From NCBI GenBank assembly GCA_037045155.1, contig JBAOIG010000004.1:1-64000 (forward strand): DNA of 64,000 nt, given 5' to 3'. The position numbers were made by a program, and so were the translations under genes. This document shows, in pieces, positions 25,308 through 34,039 of the stretch. Below the pieces are notes generated by a model, which made no database searches, was not told where the DNA came from, and worked only from the letters and a program-made list of their open reading frames with translations. Each line of letters starts with the position of its first letter. The stretch's first letter is position 1. This DNA is from Thermomicrobiales bacterium. Its GTDB lineage: Bacteria > Chloroflexota > Chloroflexia > Thermomicrobiales > CFX8.

Positions 25308-26285
25308 GTATAGCTCGATGTCGCGAAGGTCGATCGCGACACCTTCGAGCGCCAGATATTGGGTGCCCCACTGGTAGATATGCAAGACGCGAGGCCCTGC
25401 GCCGTATTCCAGGTAACGGAGAGATTGCTCGTCCGACCCCTGGCGCCCTTCAACTTCGCCGTGCGCCTGCGTTTCGTGCATGAATGCGTAGTCTGTCTCT
25501 CCGAGCTTGACCGACGGTGGTCGACCAACCAACTGCAGCTCCGCCTCCGTCAGCCATGCGAGTGGGTCGTCGTGCCGGTCACCGACCTCAAGCCACTGCC
25601 GGCCATCACCGCCGCGCAACTGATAGGCGCGACGGGAGCCGCTCGACATACTGGCGGTGACGTGTCCGATTACCGAGTAGTCCTGCCCGTTGTACGAGAC
25701 CGCGCCGCCGATCCGGAGCGTCCAAAGCTCTGACGGCTGATCCGGCGCGGCCGGCCCCAGCAGTGCGAGCATGTCCTTTTCGGGCAATGGCCGGCCAGCA
25801 TGGATGACCTCGGCGCGTCGATCGAACCGATCGGACAGTTGTTGCACTGTCGCGCCGATCTGGTCGGCGGCGGCGCGGAACTCGCCAGCGGACGGTTCGG
25901 CACTCTCCAGCGAGGCGATCTGCTCCTCCAGTGTCGGTATTTGGTCTGCAAGCGCCGAGTCAAATGCGGCGATCTGGTCGAGGACAGTCGCATCGACAAC
26001 ATCATTGGCGAACGCCGGCGCATAGCCGTAGGTTGCGACCCGGACGCGGTCGATGAACGATCGAAGCAGTGTCAGTGGCTTATCGACGATCCCGACAGCG
26101 TCGATTTTGCGGTTCTCTGCCAGGCGGTTACCCAGGCGGCCGAGCCGGTCGGCGAGCTGTCCGTAATCGGTTGCCAACTTGGCGCGAATCGCCCGGTCAC
26201 TGTCACGACGACGTTCCTTATCGCGATAGCCGGCATAACCGGGGACGCGGTTGAGCGCCCGGTCGAGCCTGTCACGCGTGGACAT
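25293..26285 (-). CDS. DUF4178 domain protein linked to PspA
   Basis: 330 aa. The N-terminal half (about 1-165) is helical and charged, with GYAGYRDKERRRDSDRAIR near the start, and could pair with PspA. The C-terminal half carries DUF4178: GAVSYNGQDYSVIGHV, QWLEVGD, then a second beta-rich part ending DLRDIELYPS. No enzyme motif seen. DUF4178 genes repeatedly occur beside PspA and SPFH genes in other bacteria (established association); biochemical function is unknown. 30 bases after the zinc-ribbon membrane protein gene. Confidence 0.75.
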   Translation of the reverse strand: MSTRDRLDRALNRVPGYAGYRDKERRRDSDRAIRAKLATDYGQLADRLGRLGNRLAENRKIDAVGIVDKPLTLLRSFIDRVRVATYGYAPAFANDVVDATVLDQIAAFDSALADQIPTLEEQIASLESAEPSAGEFRAAADQIGATVQQLSDRFDRRAEVIHAGRPLPEKDMLALLGPAAPDQPSELWTLRIGGAVSYNGQDYSVIGHVTASMSSGSRRAYQLRGGDGRQWLEVGDRHDDPLAWLTEAELQLVGRPPSVKLGETDYAFMHETQAHGEVEGRQGSDEQSLRYLEYGAGPRVLHIYQWGTQYLALEGVAIDLRDIELYPSHR

Positions 26286-26315
26286 CGCTGGCCTCCTTAC
26301 GCTTCACACTGCGCA

Positions 26316-26846
26316 TCATGGCAGGAAGATCTCGGCTCCACAATACGGGCAGCGGATCAAGCCCTTGCCTGCGATCTCCAGCTGCCCTCCGCAGTTGGGA
26401 CACGTCTCCGAACCGCGTAGATCCGACGCGGCGCGAGTGTACAAAATGCCTCGGTTCCAGTCTGCGTACCCAGAGAAGAGGCCCTTGGACACGAGGTCGT
26501 ACAGATCATCACGGACGGAGTCTCGTGTTCCACCGATTTGCAGCGCGAGATCGGCGATGCTGATCTGTCCGGCAGTCTCGACGATCGCGAGTAACTTTCG
26601 CTGGCGTTGTCCGGTTGCGAACTGCGCCTCTTCGCTTCGTCCTTTCAGGAATACATACGTGCCGCCGGCCAGCATCGGCAAGATGATTGCAACGAAGAGC
26701 AGCCCGCCGCCCAGAATCGCGCCCGATGTCCGAAGTCCGGAATTCTTGTCGGCAACGCCGGAAGCCAGCCACGCGGCGGAGATTGCCATGATACCGAGGC
26801 CGCCGAGGATCAATAGCAGCCCGATCGTCCGGCCTCCCCGGAACAT
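26316..26846 (-). CDS. two-TM, winged-helix, zinc-ribbon protein of the PspA module
   Basis: 176 aa. Two membrane segments (IGLLLILGGLGIMAISAAWL and a second at about 40-65), then a winged-helix-like domain (RKLLAIVETAGQISIADLALQIG..VRDDLYDLVSKGLFSGY) and a C-terminal zinc ribbon (CPNCGG, CPYCGAEIF). ATG 26846 shares one base with the GT9 stop (TGATG); the longer open frame lies inside the GT9 gene. The layout recalls the membrane/zinc-ribbon partners encoded with ydjF/ydjI in Bacillus. It may recruit PspA or sense the membrane (inference). Confidence 0.72.
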   Translation of the reverse strand: MFRGGRTIGLLLILGGLGIMAISAAWLASGVADKNSGLRTSGAILGGGLLFVAIILPMLAGGTYVFLKGRSEEAQFATGQRQRKLLAIVETAGQISIADLALQIGGTRDSVRDDLYDLVSKGLFSGYADWNRGILYTRAASDLRGSETCPNCGGQLEIAGKGLIRCPYCGAEIFLP

Positions 26847-27940
26847 CAGGAACCCCCGATGACGAGATCGATGGCGCGCACGACGTCCTCCACAGTAACC
26901 AGTGCCATGCAGGTCCGTGTTGGACAGCCAGCGGGCCGGCCGAGCCGGAAGCCCGTGTACAGGCATGGCTGACAGGGAAGATCATGGTACACGACCAGCC
27001 CACGTGTTGCCGCAACCTGGCTTGCCTCGACGACGTCCTGAGAACCCCATGGCCTCCACGCATCCCGGTTCGATGGCCCGAAAACCGTTACCCGGGGACA
27101 ATCGAGAGCAGCCGCCAGGTGGCCCGCAAAGGAGTCTGCGCCAATGACCACTCGTGACCCCTTGAGCACTGCCGCGAGCCCAGGGAGATTCGTCGATGCG
27201 ACGAGATCCAGCGCGTCTGGCGCAATGCGTCGGATGATTGCTGACGGCTCCAGCGCGTCCTTCGCGCCGACGATTACCGGGGTGATCCCACGGGCCGCGA
27301 CCGCAGCCGCGATTGCGCCATAACGCTCGGCTGCCCAGGTGCGCGCGGGCGAGTATGGACCAGTGGCTGGGTAGATCACTGCGTAGTCACGCGGCAGGCC
27401 GGGAACGTGAGGCAGGAGCGACTGATCAATCCGAGGGGCGGGATCGATGTCAACTCCACCGGCGGCCTTCGCGATGGCCAGCATGTACTCCACCTCATGG
27501 CGCGCGCCGAAACCGAGATCCTGGACCCGCGTGGTGAGGAATGTCCCTCGCCCATTATCGAGACCAACTATTTCGGGTGCGCCGGTAGCCCGTGTGAGCC
27601 ATCGGAATTTGATCGCCCCTGCGTTGGTGGTCAGATGATGGAGCAGCGCGACGGTGTCATAGCCAGCGCGGCGAAGCGACAAGCCAAATCGAGCGCCCAT
27701 CATCAGCCGATCCGGACGGGCCAACGATCGCGGCCGATCGAACAGATGTTTTGGGAACGTGACTGCCCGAAGACCGTGGCCAAGTAACGGCAGGAGCGCG
27801 GCGGACGACGGCGGCACAACGACGTCGATCGACGCGTCGGGGTAGGCGGCGCGTAACGAGCGCAAGGCCGGCTCGCACATGAGGAGGTCCCCGAGGTCAG
27901 CGAGCTTGACAACGAGGATGCGCCGCTCAGTTGCGCCCAC
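26846..27940 (-). CDS. glycosyltransferase family 9 protein (heptosyltransferase-like), copy 1
   Basis: 364 aa, GT-B fold. N-terminal RILVVKLADLGDLLMCEPALR matches the acceptor-side motif of WaaC/WaaF-like enzymes; the donor domain has VIGADSFAGHLAAALDCPRVTVFGPS. A Cys-rich patch near the C-terminus (CQPC, GCPTRTC) is common in GT9 proteins outside Proteobacteria. GTG 27940 overlaps the GT4 gene by 14 bases. Probably adds a sugar to a cell-surface glycan; donor sugar unknown. Confidence 0.85.
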   Translation of the reverse strand: MGATERRILVVKLADLGDLLMCEPALRSLRAAYPDASIDVVVPPSSAALLPLLGHGLRAVTFPKHLFDRPRSLARPDRLMMGARFGLSLRRAGYDTVALLHHLTTNAGAIKFRWLTRATGAPEIVGLDNGRGTFLTTRVQDLGFGARHEVEYMLAIAKAAGGVDIDPAPRIDQSLLPHVPGLPRDYAVIYPATGPYSPARTWAAERYGAIAAAVAARGITPVIVGAKDALEPSAIIRRIAPDALDLVASTNLPGLAAVLKGSRVVIGADSFAGHLAAALDCPRVTVFGPSNRDAWRPWGSQDVVEASQVAATRGLVVYHDLPCQPCLYTGFRLGRPAGCPTRTCMALVTVEDVVRAIDLVIGGS

Positions 27941-29027
27941 GTCGCGCCTCCGCGATCACGTCGAGCGTCAGCTGGGCTGTTCGTTCCCAGGTGAAGCCGG
28001 CGGCACGACGCGCGCCCCGCTCGACCAGGTCGACTCGGTTCGCGGGATCAAGCGCTGCGAGGATGCCGTCGCGGATGGAGCGAACATCATGCGGGTCGAC
28101 GAGAATCGCAGCGTCGCCCGATACCTCCGGCATGCTGCCGACGTTGCTGGTTACGACTGGCGCGCCGGAGGCCATCGCCTCGAGGATCCCAAGCCCGAAC
28201 CCCTCGTAGAGCGCCGGATGGACGAACGCCGCCGCGCCCGCATACAGGGCCGGCACGAGTTCGTCGGGAACATAGCCGAGCCGGATGATGCGGTCGCTCC
28301 TGGGGCTCTGTTTCAGACGACGCTCGATCGGGTCACTCATCCAGCCCGATCGTCCGCCGATAACGAGATGCAGGTCATGATTGTCGAGCTGCTCGAATGC
28401 TTCGACAAGACGAACGACGTTCTTCCGCGGCTGAACTGTGCTGAGGAACAGTAGATATGGACGCGTGATTCCGGCGTGCGAAAGCGTGGCCGATGGATCG
28501 TGGCGGCGAAATCGCTGGTGGTCGATGCCGGAGTGGACGACCGCAATCTTGCCGGGCCGCACCCCATAGTGACGAATCAGATCGTCACGTGTCGTGGCGG
28601 AGACTGCGATGAGACGGCTGGCAACACGACCGTTCCAGCGAGTCGTGCGGTCGAGCATCAGCCGGGATGCCTGGTCGTGCGCCTCAGGCTCATGCAGGTA
28701 ACCGAGGTCGTGGATCGTCGCGATCGAGGCTCGCGGGTGAATGACCGGGATGACGTGGGATGGAACAAAGAGCGCCGCCGGCCGGTCGCGAAGCATCCGC
28801 AGCGAGAGGCCGGCATGAGTCCAGAGCCGCGGCATCCGGATGAGCTCGTGATCCACATGCGAGCCGGAGGGCCAGTCCGGCCGGAACTCGCGATGGTAGT
28901 ACGTCATTGCCGGCCCCTCGTCGATGGCGGCCATCGCGCGCAGAAGCTCAAACGAGTACCACTCGGTTCCGGTCCGCTCGGCCGAGTCAGAACGGCTGGC
29001 ATCAACCGCGAGGTCAACCCGTCGCAT
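27927..29027 (-). CDS. glycosyltransferase family 4 protein, copy 1
   Basis: 366 aa, retaining GT-B enzyme. The N-terminal domain includes TIHDLGYLHEPEA and IAVSATTRDDLIRHYGV. The donor domain has YLLFLSTVQPRKN, GGRSGW and the E-x7-E motif region HPALYEGFGLGILEAMASGAPVV. Mannosyltransferase-like, specificity not readable. Overlaps both neighbours by 14 bases, evidence for tight coupling within the glycan gene set. Confidence 0.9.
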   Translation of the reverse strand: MRRVDLAVDASRSDSAERTGTEWYSFELLRAMAAIDEGPAMTYYHREFRPDWPSGSHVDHELIRMPRLWTHAGLSLRMLRDRPAALFVPSHVIPVIHPRASIATIHDLGYLHEPEAHDQASRLMLDRTTRWNGRVASRLIAVSATTRDDLIRHYGVRPGKIAVVHSGIDHQRFRRHDPSATLSHAGITRPYLLFLSTVQPRKNVVRLVEAFEQLDNHDLHLVIGGRSGWMSDPIERRLKQSPRSDRIIRLGYVPDELVPALYAGAAAFVHPALYEGFGLGILEAMASGAPVVTSNVGSMPEVSGDAAILVDPHDVRSIRDGILAALDPANRVDLVERGARRAAGFTWERTAQLTLDVIAEARRGRN

Positions 29028-30144
29028 GGGTGCTCAACAGCGAGTCGATCGTGGCGATAACAGCCTCGGGTGTGATTGCCAACATGCAACCGCAGCCGGC
29101 TGGCCGACCGGGGCTGAGATCGCCGCACCGCGGGCATCGCCAGCCAGCCGAGATGATTCTGTGACGTACAGGGTCACCCCATGGGCCGTAGCGGCACGGG
29201 TCGCTTGGGCCAAAGAGGTGGATCGTTGGCGTCCCGGCCGCAACGGCCAGGTGCATCGGCCCGCTGTCGGCGCCGATGGCGAGGGTTGCTCCGCGCATGA
29301 TTTCCAGGAGTCCCGCGATGTTCGTCTGGCCGGCGAGGCTTACCGCATCGACGCCCGAGGTGATGCGATCGCAGAGATCACGTTCCCCGTCGCTGCCGGT
29401 CACGACGACCGAGACCCCCTGATTCCGCGAGGCATCGATCACCTGCCGCCAGCGAGACTCCGGCCAGAGCTTGACAGCGGCGCCGGAACCCGGATGGATG
29501 ACGACATAACTGCTGTCGATGCCGGCCGCGCGCAAGAGGGACGTCGTGCCGTCACGAGCCGACTTGCATGGTGGTATCGAGAGCGGGGCTGTCACCGGCG
29601 AAGGCAGTTCACCTCCGACCCATTCAGCGACGATCCTGGCCGCCCGCAGAGCTGCGTGCTCGTCGTCGACAAGGAGTGCCTGACGAGTTGCAAACCGGCT
29701 CGCGCGAGGATCATCCGACGTAATGACCTCGGAGGCCACGAGCGACCCCAACCAGGCCGCCCACCATGCGTCCGGGCGCAGGACGATCGCGATTCCCGCA
29801 TTCAGGCGAGCCAGTGATCTGGCCGCCGACTTCAGCTTCCGGTACGGCGCGCTCGGATCACGGGTGGCGGCGCGCGTAAACCCGGGAAATTCGACTGTCA
29901 CGATATCGTCGACTGGCCACGCCATACGTGCAATGTCGCTCGACCAGCTGCCGACGACGGCGACAAGGCGAACATCCGGCAATTGCTGCCGGAGCAAGCG
30001 GACCGCCGGCTGCGACAGGAGGATGTCTCCAAGATGATCCGGCTGCATGACAAGCACGGTGTCGCCAGCGCTCGTCGCGCGTGGCGATACTCCGGCTGCA
30101 ACGACAAGCCCCGCGTCGCGAATCATGTGTGCCAAAGTCGTCAT
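29014..30144 (-). CDS. glycosyltransferase family 9 protein, copy 2
   Basis: 376 aa. VLVMQPDHLGDILLSQPAVRLLRQQ (about 30-54) is the GT9 N-terminal motif. The donor half has YVVIHPGSGAAVKLWPESRW and IGADSGPMHLAVAAGTPTIHLFGPSDP, and a CPRCGD..GCGC patch precedes the end. ATG 30144 overlaps the stop of the third GT9 gene (ATGA). Confidence 0.87.
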   Translation of the reverse strand: MTTLAHMIRDAGLVVAAGVSPRATSAGDTVLVMQPDHLGDILLSQPAVRLLRQQLPDVRLVAVVGSWSSDIARMAWPVDDIVTVEFPGFTRAATRDPSAPYRKLKSAARSLARLNAGIAIVLRPDAWWAAWLGSLVASEVITSDDPRASRFATRQALLVDDEHAALRAARIVAEWVGGELPSPVTAPLSIPPCKSARDGTTSLLRAAGIDSSYVVIHPGSGAAVKLWPESRWRQVIDASRNQGVSVVVTGSDGERDLCDRITSGVDAVSLAGQTNIAGLLEIMRGATLAIGADSGPMHLAVAAGTPTIHLFGPSDPCRYGPWGDPVRHRIISAGWRCPRCGDLSPGRPAGCGCMLAITPEAVIATIDSLLSTHATG

Positions 30145-31151
30145 TCCGACGAGCCTCCCGGCGGAAGGATGGCCAGGCAGGCTGCGGAGACCTGTTCAAC
30201 CGTGACGTCGCTCGTGCATGGCACTGTCGCGCTGCTTGCCCGCCGAAGATCAACATCGGGGAGTGTCCACGAAGCCGCGGGCGCCACGACGGTCACTCGA
30301 TCGCCGATCGGTCGGTACCGGCGGGGATTGGTCGGGCCGAAGATCGCGACGACGGGCGTCCCAGTCGCCGCGGCGATATGGCTCATGCCAGTGTCACCGC
30401 CGACGTACAGGCTCGATCTGGCTGCGACGGCAATGGCGCCCCCGAGGCTGACCTGGCCGGCGAGAGAGCGGTCGCTCGGCAGTCCGGCATCTTGGACGAT
30501 CCGGCTGACGAGCTCGCGATCGCTCGCGCCGCCAGAGAAGATCACGGTATAGCCATGGGACTCGATCAGGCGGGCCAACGCGACGTAGTGGCTCGCCGGC
30601 CACCGTTTGTCGGGCATGGTCGCTCCGGGATTCTCTGCGCCACCTGGATGGAACAATACCGTGCGAGGCCAGCAAGAACACAGCTGATCGGCGATCTCCG
30701 CCTCCTGTCGAGACGGCCGAAGAACAGGTTGCGTGACAAGCGGCTCGATCGCCAATCCGCGCAATGCGTCGAGATAGGCCACGCTTTCATGACGAACTTC
30801 GGGCATGACGCGAGTGACGGCCGCCACAGGACATCCCGCCAGGGCGACGAAGGCAGACGTCAATATTCGCGAACGTTCCAACAGGACAACCAGATCGAAG
30901 TCTTCGGCCCGGATCGATAGCGCCTGCCGCCCAGCGGCCTTCGCGGTTATGCGGTCGCCGATGCTTCGGACTGTCCACGGTTCGCGCCCTTCGAATATCG
31001 GCTGCGAGTGCGGACCGACGAACACCTGCAGATCCGCGTTCGGGAATGCGGCGGCGAGTGAGTCGAGCGTTGGCAACGCCATCACGCAGTCGCCGATACA
31101 GCACGGCTTCACAACACCGATGCGGGCCGGCGAGGCTGCCCCCTGGGTCAT
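30141..31151 (-). CDS. glycosyltransferase family 9 protein, copy 3
   Basis: 336 aa. GVVKPCCIGDCVMALPTLDSLAAAFP at the N-terminus has the GT9 layout, with IGD where copies 1 and 2 have LGD. VLFHPGGAENPGATMPDKRWP and VGGDTGMSHIAAATGTPVVAIFGPTNPRRY form the donor site. ATG 31151 overlaps the fabZ stop by 4 bases, joining surface glycan genes to fatty acid synthesis in one transcript. Confidence 0.87.
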   Translation of the reverse strand: MTQGAASPARIGVVKPCCIGDCVMALPTLDSLAAAFPNADLQVFVGPHSQPIFEGREPWTVRSIGDRITAKAAGRQALSIRAEDFDLVVLLERSRILTSAFVALAGCPVAAVTRVMPEVRHESVAYLDALRGLAIEPLVTQPVLRPSRQEAEIADQLCSCWPRTVLFHPGGAENPGATMPDKRWPASHYVALARLIESHGYTVIFSGGASDRELVSRIVQDAGLPSDRSLAGQVSLGGAIAVAARSSLYVGGDTGMSHIAAATGTPVVAIFGPTNPRRYRPIGDRVTVVAPAASWTLPDVDLRRASSATVPCTSDVTVEQVSAACLAILPPGGSSE

Positions 31152-31588
31152 GCGGGCTGATCGAGATCCGCGACGGCGAACATCAACTCCGCTTTGACCG
31201 CGAGCTCACCATCGACCGTCGCGACGGCCGAACCAGTTCCGATCCCACGACGCATTCGGCCCATCACCACCTCCAGCCGGAGAGCGTCGCCGGGCTTCAC
31301 CTGTCGCTTGAACCGGACGCCGTCGATACCCGCGAAGAACGCCATCTTGCCGCGATGCTCGTCCATGCCGAGTAGTGCCACCGCTCCGACCTGCGCAAGG
31401 GCTTCGATGATCAAGACCCCTGGCATCACCGGATAGTGGGGAAAATGCCCCTGAAAGAAGGGCTCGTTCGCGGTGACATTCTTCAAACCCACTGCGCGGA
31501 TGCCATATTCGACCTCGAGAATACGGTCGACAAGAAGAAAGGGGTAGCGGTGGGGGATAATCGCCTGAATCTCGCGTGTGTCCAGCAC
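31148..31588 (-). CDS. fabZ: 3-hydroxyacyl-ACP dehydratase FabZ
   Basis: Hot-dog fold dehydratase of fatty acid elongation. 146 aa. IPHRYPFLLVDR and the catalytic GHFPHYPVMPGVLIIEAL (active-site His and Glu) are intact. Start GTG 31588 with AAAGGA upstream. First gene of the long minus-strand run down to the SPFH gene; divergent from gpsA, 66 bases apart, so two lipid genes share an upstream region. Confidence 0.93.
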   Translation of the reverse strand: MLDTREIQAIIPHRYPFLLVDRILEVEYGIRAVGLKNVTANEPFFQGHFPHYPVMPGVLIIEALAQVGAVALLGMDEHRGKMAFFAGIDGVRFKRQVKPGDALRLEVVMGRMRRGIGTGSAVATVDGELAVKAELMFAVADLDQPA

Positions 31589-31654
31589 CTGTCTGTGTCC
31601 TTTCGTTCGATCTGCACCGTGGTCGCGGTTGAGTCTAGGAAGCGCTGGAAGGAA

Positions 31655-32665
31655 ATGTCAAACCCCTCATCAGTGGCGGTAGTCGGAGCTGGCGCGTGGG
31701 GCACGACGCTCGCCCTCCATCTTGACTCAGTCGGGGCGAACGTGCGGCTCGTGACGCGCGACGAGGAACAAGCTGACGCCATTCGCGCCGCCGGCGAAAA
31801 TGTGCGGTATCTCACCGGAGTGCCACTCGCGCCCGCGATTGGCGTGACATCAGATATCCGCATGGCGGCGCAGGATGCGGATGTGGTGTTCGTGGTCGTC
31901 CCAACACAGGCCGTCCGTGAAATCAGCCAGCGGCTTCGGACTGTGTTCGCAGGCAACACACTGGTCGTGTCGTGCAGCAAAGGGCTCGAGAGAGACACGC
32001 TCGCGCGATCCAGCGAAGTGTTGGCCGACGTGGGCGGCATCCCCGTTGAGAGAATCGCCATCTTATCCGGGCCGAATCTCTCTGGCGAGATCGTGCGAGG
32101 TCTGCCGGCCTCGGCGGTTGTTGCGTCGGCGGCATTGTCCACCGCCGAGACTGTGCAATCGCTCCTTTCGTCCGCGCGGTTTCGTGTGTACACGAGCCGG
32201 GACGTCATCGGCGTCGAGATCGGCGGCGCGCTGAAGAACGTCATCGCGCTCGGCGCGGGCGTGTCGGACGGCCTCCGGATGGGGCAAAACGCAAAGGCTG
32301 CGTTCATTACCCGCGGCCTCGCGGAGCTAACGCGGCTGGGCATCGCAGCGGGCGCGAATCCCCTCACATTCGGCGGATTGAGCGGACTTGGCGATCTGAT
32401 TGCGACCTGCGAGAGCCCGCTCAGCCGCAACCGAACGTTCGGTCAGCTGCTCAGCGAGGGGCTGAGCATGGAGGACGCGCGCCAGCGGATCGGCCATGTC
32501 GTCGAGGGGGCGACGACCGCGTATGCGATGGCGGAGCTAGGCCGGCGATATGGAGTAGAGACACCAATTGCCGACGCGATCGTCGCGGTGCTGGACGGTC
32601 AGGTCTCGGTCGATGACGCGATCCATGTGCTGCTGACGCGTAACCAACGGGCCGAGCTGGACTGA
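31655..32665 (+). CDS. gpsA: NAD(P)-dependent glycerol-3-phosphate dehydrogenase
   Basis: Makes sn-glycerol 3-phosphate from dihydroxyacetone phosphate for phospholipid synthesis. 336 aa. Rossmann loop VAVVGAGAWGTTLA (about 7-20), SGPNLSGEIVRGLPASAVVAS, catalytic Lys in GGALKNVIALGAGVSDGL, and GLSGLGDLIATC. ATG 31655 is preceded by GGAAGGA; the much longer open frame upstream is antisense to fabZ. Convergent with purA, 12 bases between stops. Confidence 0.95.
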   Translation: MSNPSSVAVVGAGAWGTTLALHLDSVGANVRLVTRDEEQADAIRAAGENVRYLTGVPLAPAIGVTSDIRMAAQDADVVFVVVPTQAVREISQRLRTVFAGNTLVVSCSKGLERDTLARSSEVLADVGGIPVERIAILSGPNLSGEIVRGLPASAVVASAALSTAETVQSLLSSARFRVYTSRDVIGVEIGGALKNVIALGAGVSDGLRMGQNAKAAFITRGLAELTRLGIAAGANPLTFGGLSGLGDLIATCESPLSRNRTFGQLLSEGLSMEDARQRIGHVVEGATTAYAMAELGRRYGVETPIADAIVAVLDGQVSVDDAIHVLLTRNQRAELD

Positions 32666-32677
32666 TACCGACCGGGC

Positions 32678-33960
32678 CTAGTCCGCCGCCGTCGCGTGAA
32701 TGAGCTGGTCGCGATGTGGGCCGGTGCCGACGAAGGTAATCGGGACGCCAACGAGCGCCGCGATCCGCCGCAGATATATCTGGGCCGCCTCGGGCAGGCC
32801 GGCAGACGCCGCTGTGTCGCTGCCCCCGTCTTCCCAGCCGGCCAACTCCTCATAGATCGGCTTCACCTGCTCGTAGTCTTCGATCCGGGCAGGGGGGAAT
32901 CATGACGCTCCCCGTTGAGTTCGTACCCGACGCAGACATGAACCGCGTCGACGCCGTCGAGGACATCGAGCTTCGTGAGCGCGATCTCGGTGATGCCGTT
33001 CAGACGTGCCGTATAGCGCGCCTGGACCGCGTCGAACCAACCCGTCCGGCGTGGTCGCCCGGTGGTTGTGCCGAACTCGACGCCGCGCGAGCGCAGCATA
33101 TCGCCGGTGTCGTCGAAGAGCTCGGTCGGAAACGCGCCAGCGCCGACCCGCGTGGAGTACGCCTTGTAGACGCCGATCACGCGGTCGATCTGAGTGGGCG
33201 CGACTCCCGCCCCCTGGCAGACCCCCGCCGCTGTCGGGGACGATGACGTAACGTATGGATAGGTGCCGTAGTCGATGTCTAGCATCGCCGCCTGAGCGCC
33301 CTCGATCATGACGTTGCGGCCAGCGTCGATCGCATCCTGGATCTCGACCTCGACATCACCGATATATGGCGCCAACCGCTCGCCGTACGCGGCGAATTGT
33401 TCGGCCATCTCATCCAGGTCGAACGGCGGGTGTCCATAGAGCGCGCCAAGGAGCGCATTCTTCTCGGCCAATACAGGCTCAAGCCGGCGAACAAGATACT
33501 CGGGATCGAGAATATCGGCGGCACGGATCCCGCGCCGCGCGGCCTTATCCGCATAACACGGTCCGTTGCCCCGCTGAGTGGTTCCGATGGTATTTGCGCC
33601 GCGGCTGGATTCTTCGAGCCGGTCCTGAATCGGGTGATAGGGCATGATCAGGTGGCAGCGGGATGAGACGCGAAGGTGCGAGGTGTCAACTCCACGGGCG
33701 TGCATGTCGTCCAGTTCCTGCAGCAAGATCGCCGGGTCGAGCGCAACTCCGGCGCCGATGACACAGGTGCAATCGGGATGAAGGATGCCTGAGGGAATCA
33801 GGTGGAACTTGAATACTCCCCGGTCGGTGACGACGGTATGTCCGGCGTTCGCGCTGCCGTTGGCGCGAACCACAACATCTACGCTGGACGCCAGCGCATC
33901 GATGATCTTGCCCTTGCCTTCGTCACCCCATTGGCCACCGAGCACGATTGCTACCGGCAT
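32678..33960 (-). CDS. purA: adenylosuccinate synthetase, interrupted by a -1 frameshift
   Basis: First committed step from IMP to AMP. The frame from ATG 33960 encodes about 345 normal PurA residues (GGQWGDEGKGKIID, GTTQRGNGPCYADKAAR, TTGRPRRTGWFDA) to VGYELNGERHDSP, then turns into nonsense and stops at 32863. The expected C-terminus (ARIEDYEQVKPIYEELAGW...) follows in another frame to TAG 32678. The break is at a run of six G on the plus strand (32892-32897). One more base there restores a continuous 427-aa protein, the normal length. RBS GAGGGG before ATG 33960. Sequencing error is the simplest reading, since the two halves show no decay. Confidence 0.93.
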
Positions 33961-34039
33961 ATATCCCGCCCCTCAGAGAATCGACGCAGGCGCGCTAAGA
34001 CGCGGGCTGATTCCGTTCGCCCGCCAACCGCGTATCATA

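Noticed and set aside
28924..29817. 297-aa plus-strand open frame across GT4 and GT9 genes
   Set aside because: Antisense to two overlapping glycosyltransferase genes with clear motifs; Arg/Asp-rich random composition, no start signal.
31483..32430. 315-aa open frame on the minus strand opposite gpsA
   Set aside because: Ser/Thr/Arg-rich composition typical of an antisense frame in GC-rich DNA; gpsA on the plus strand has every family motif.
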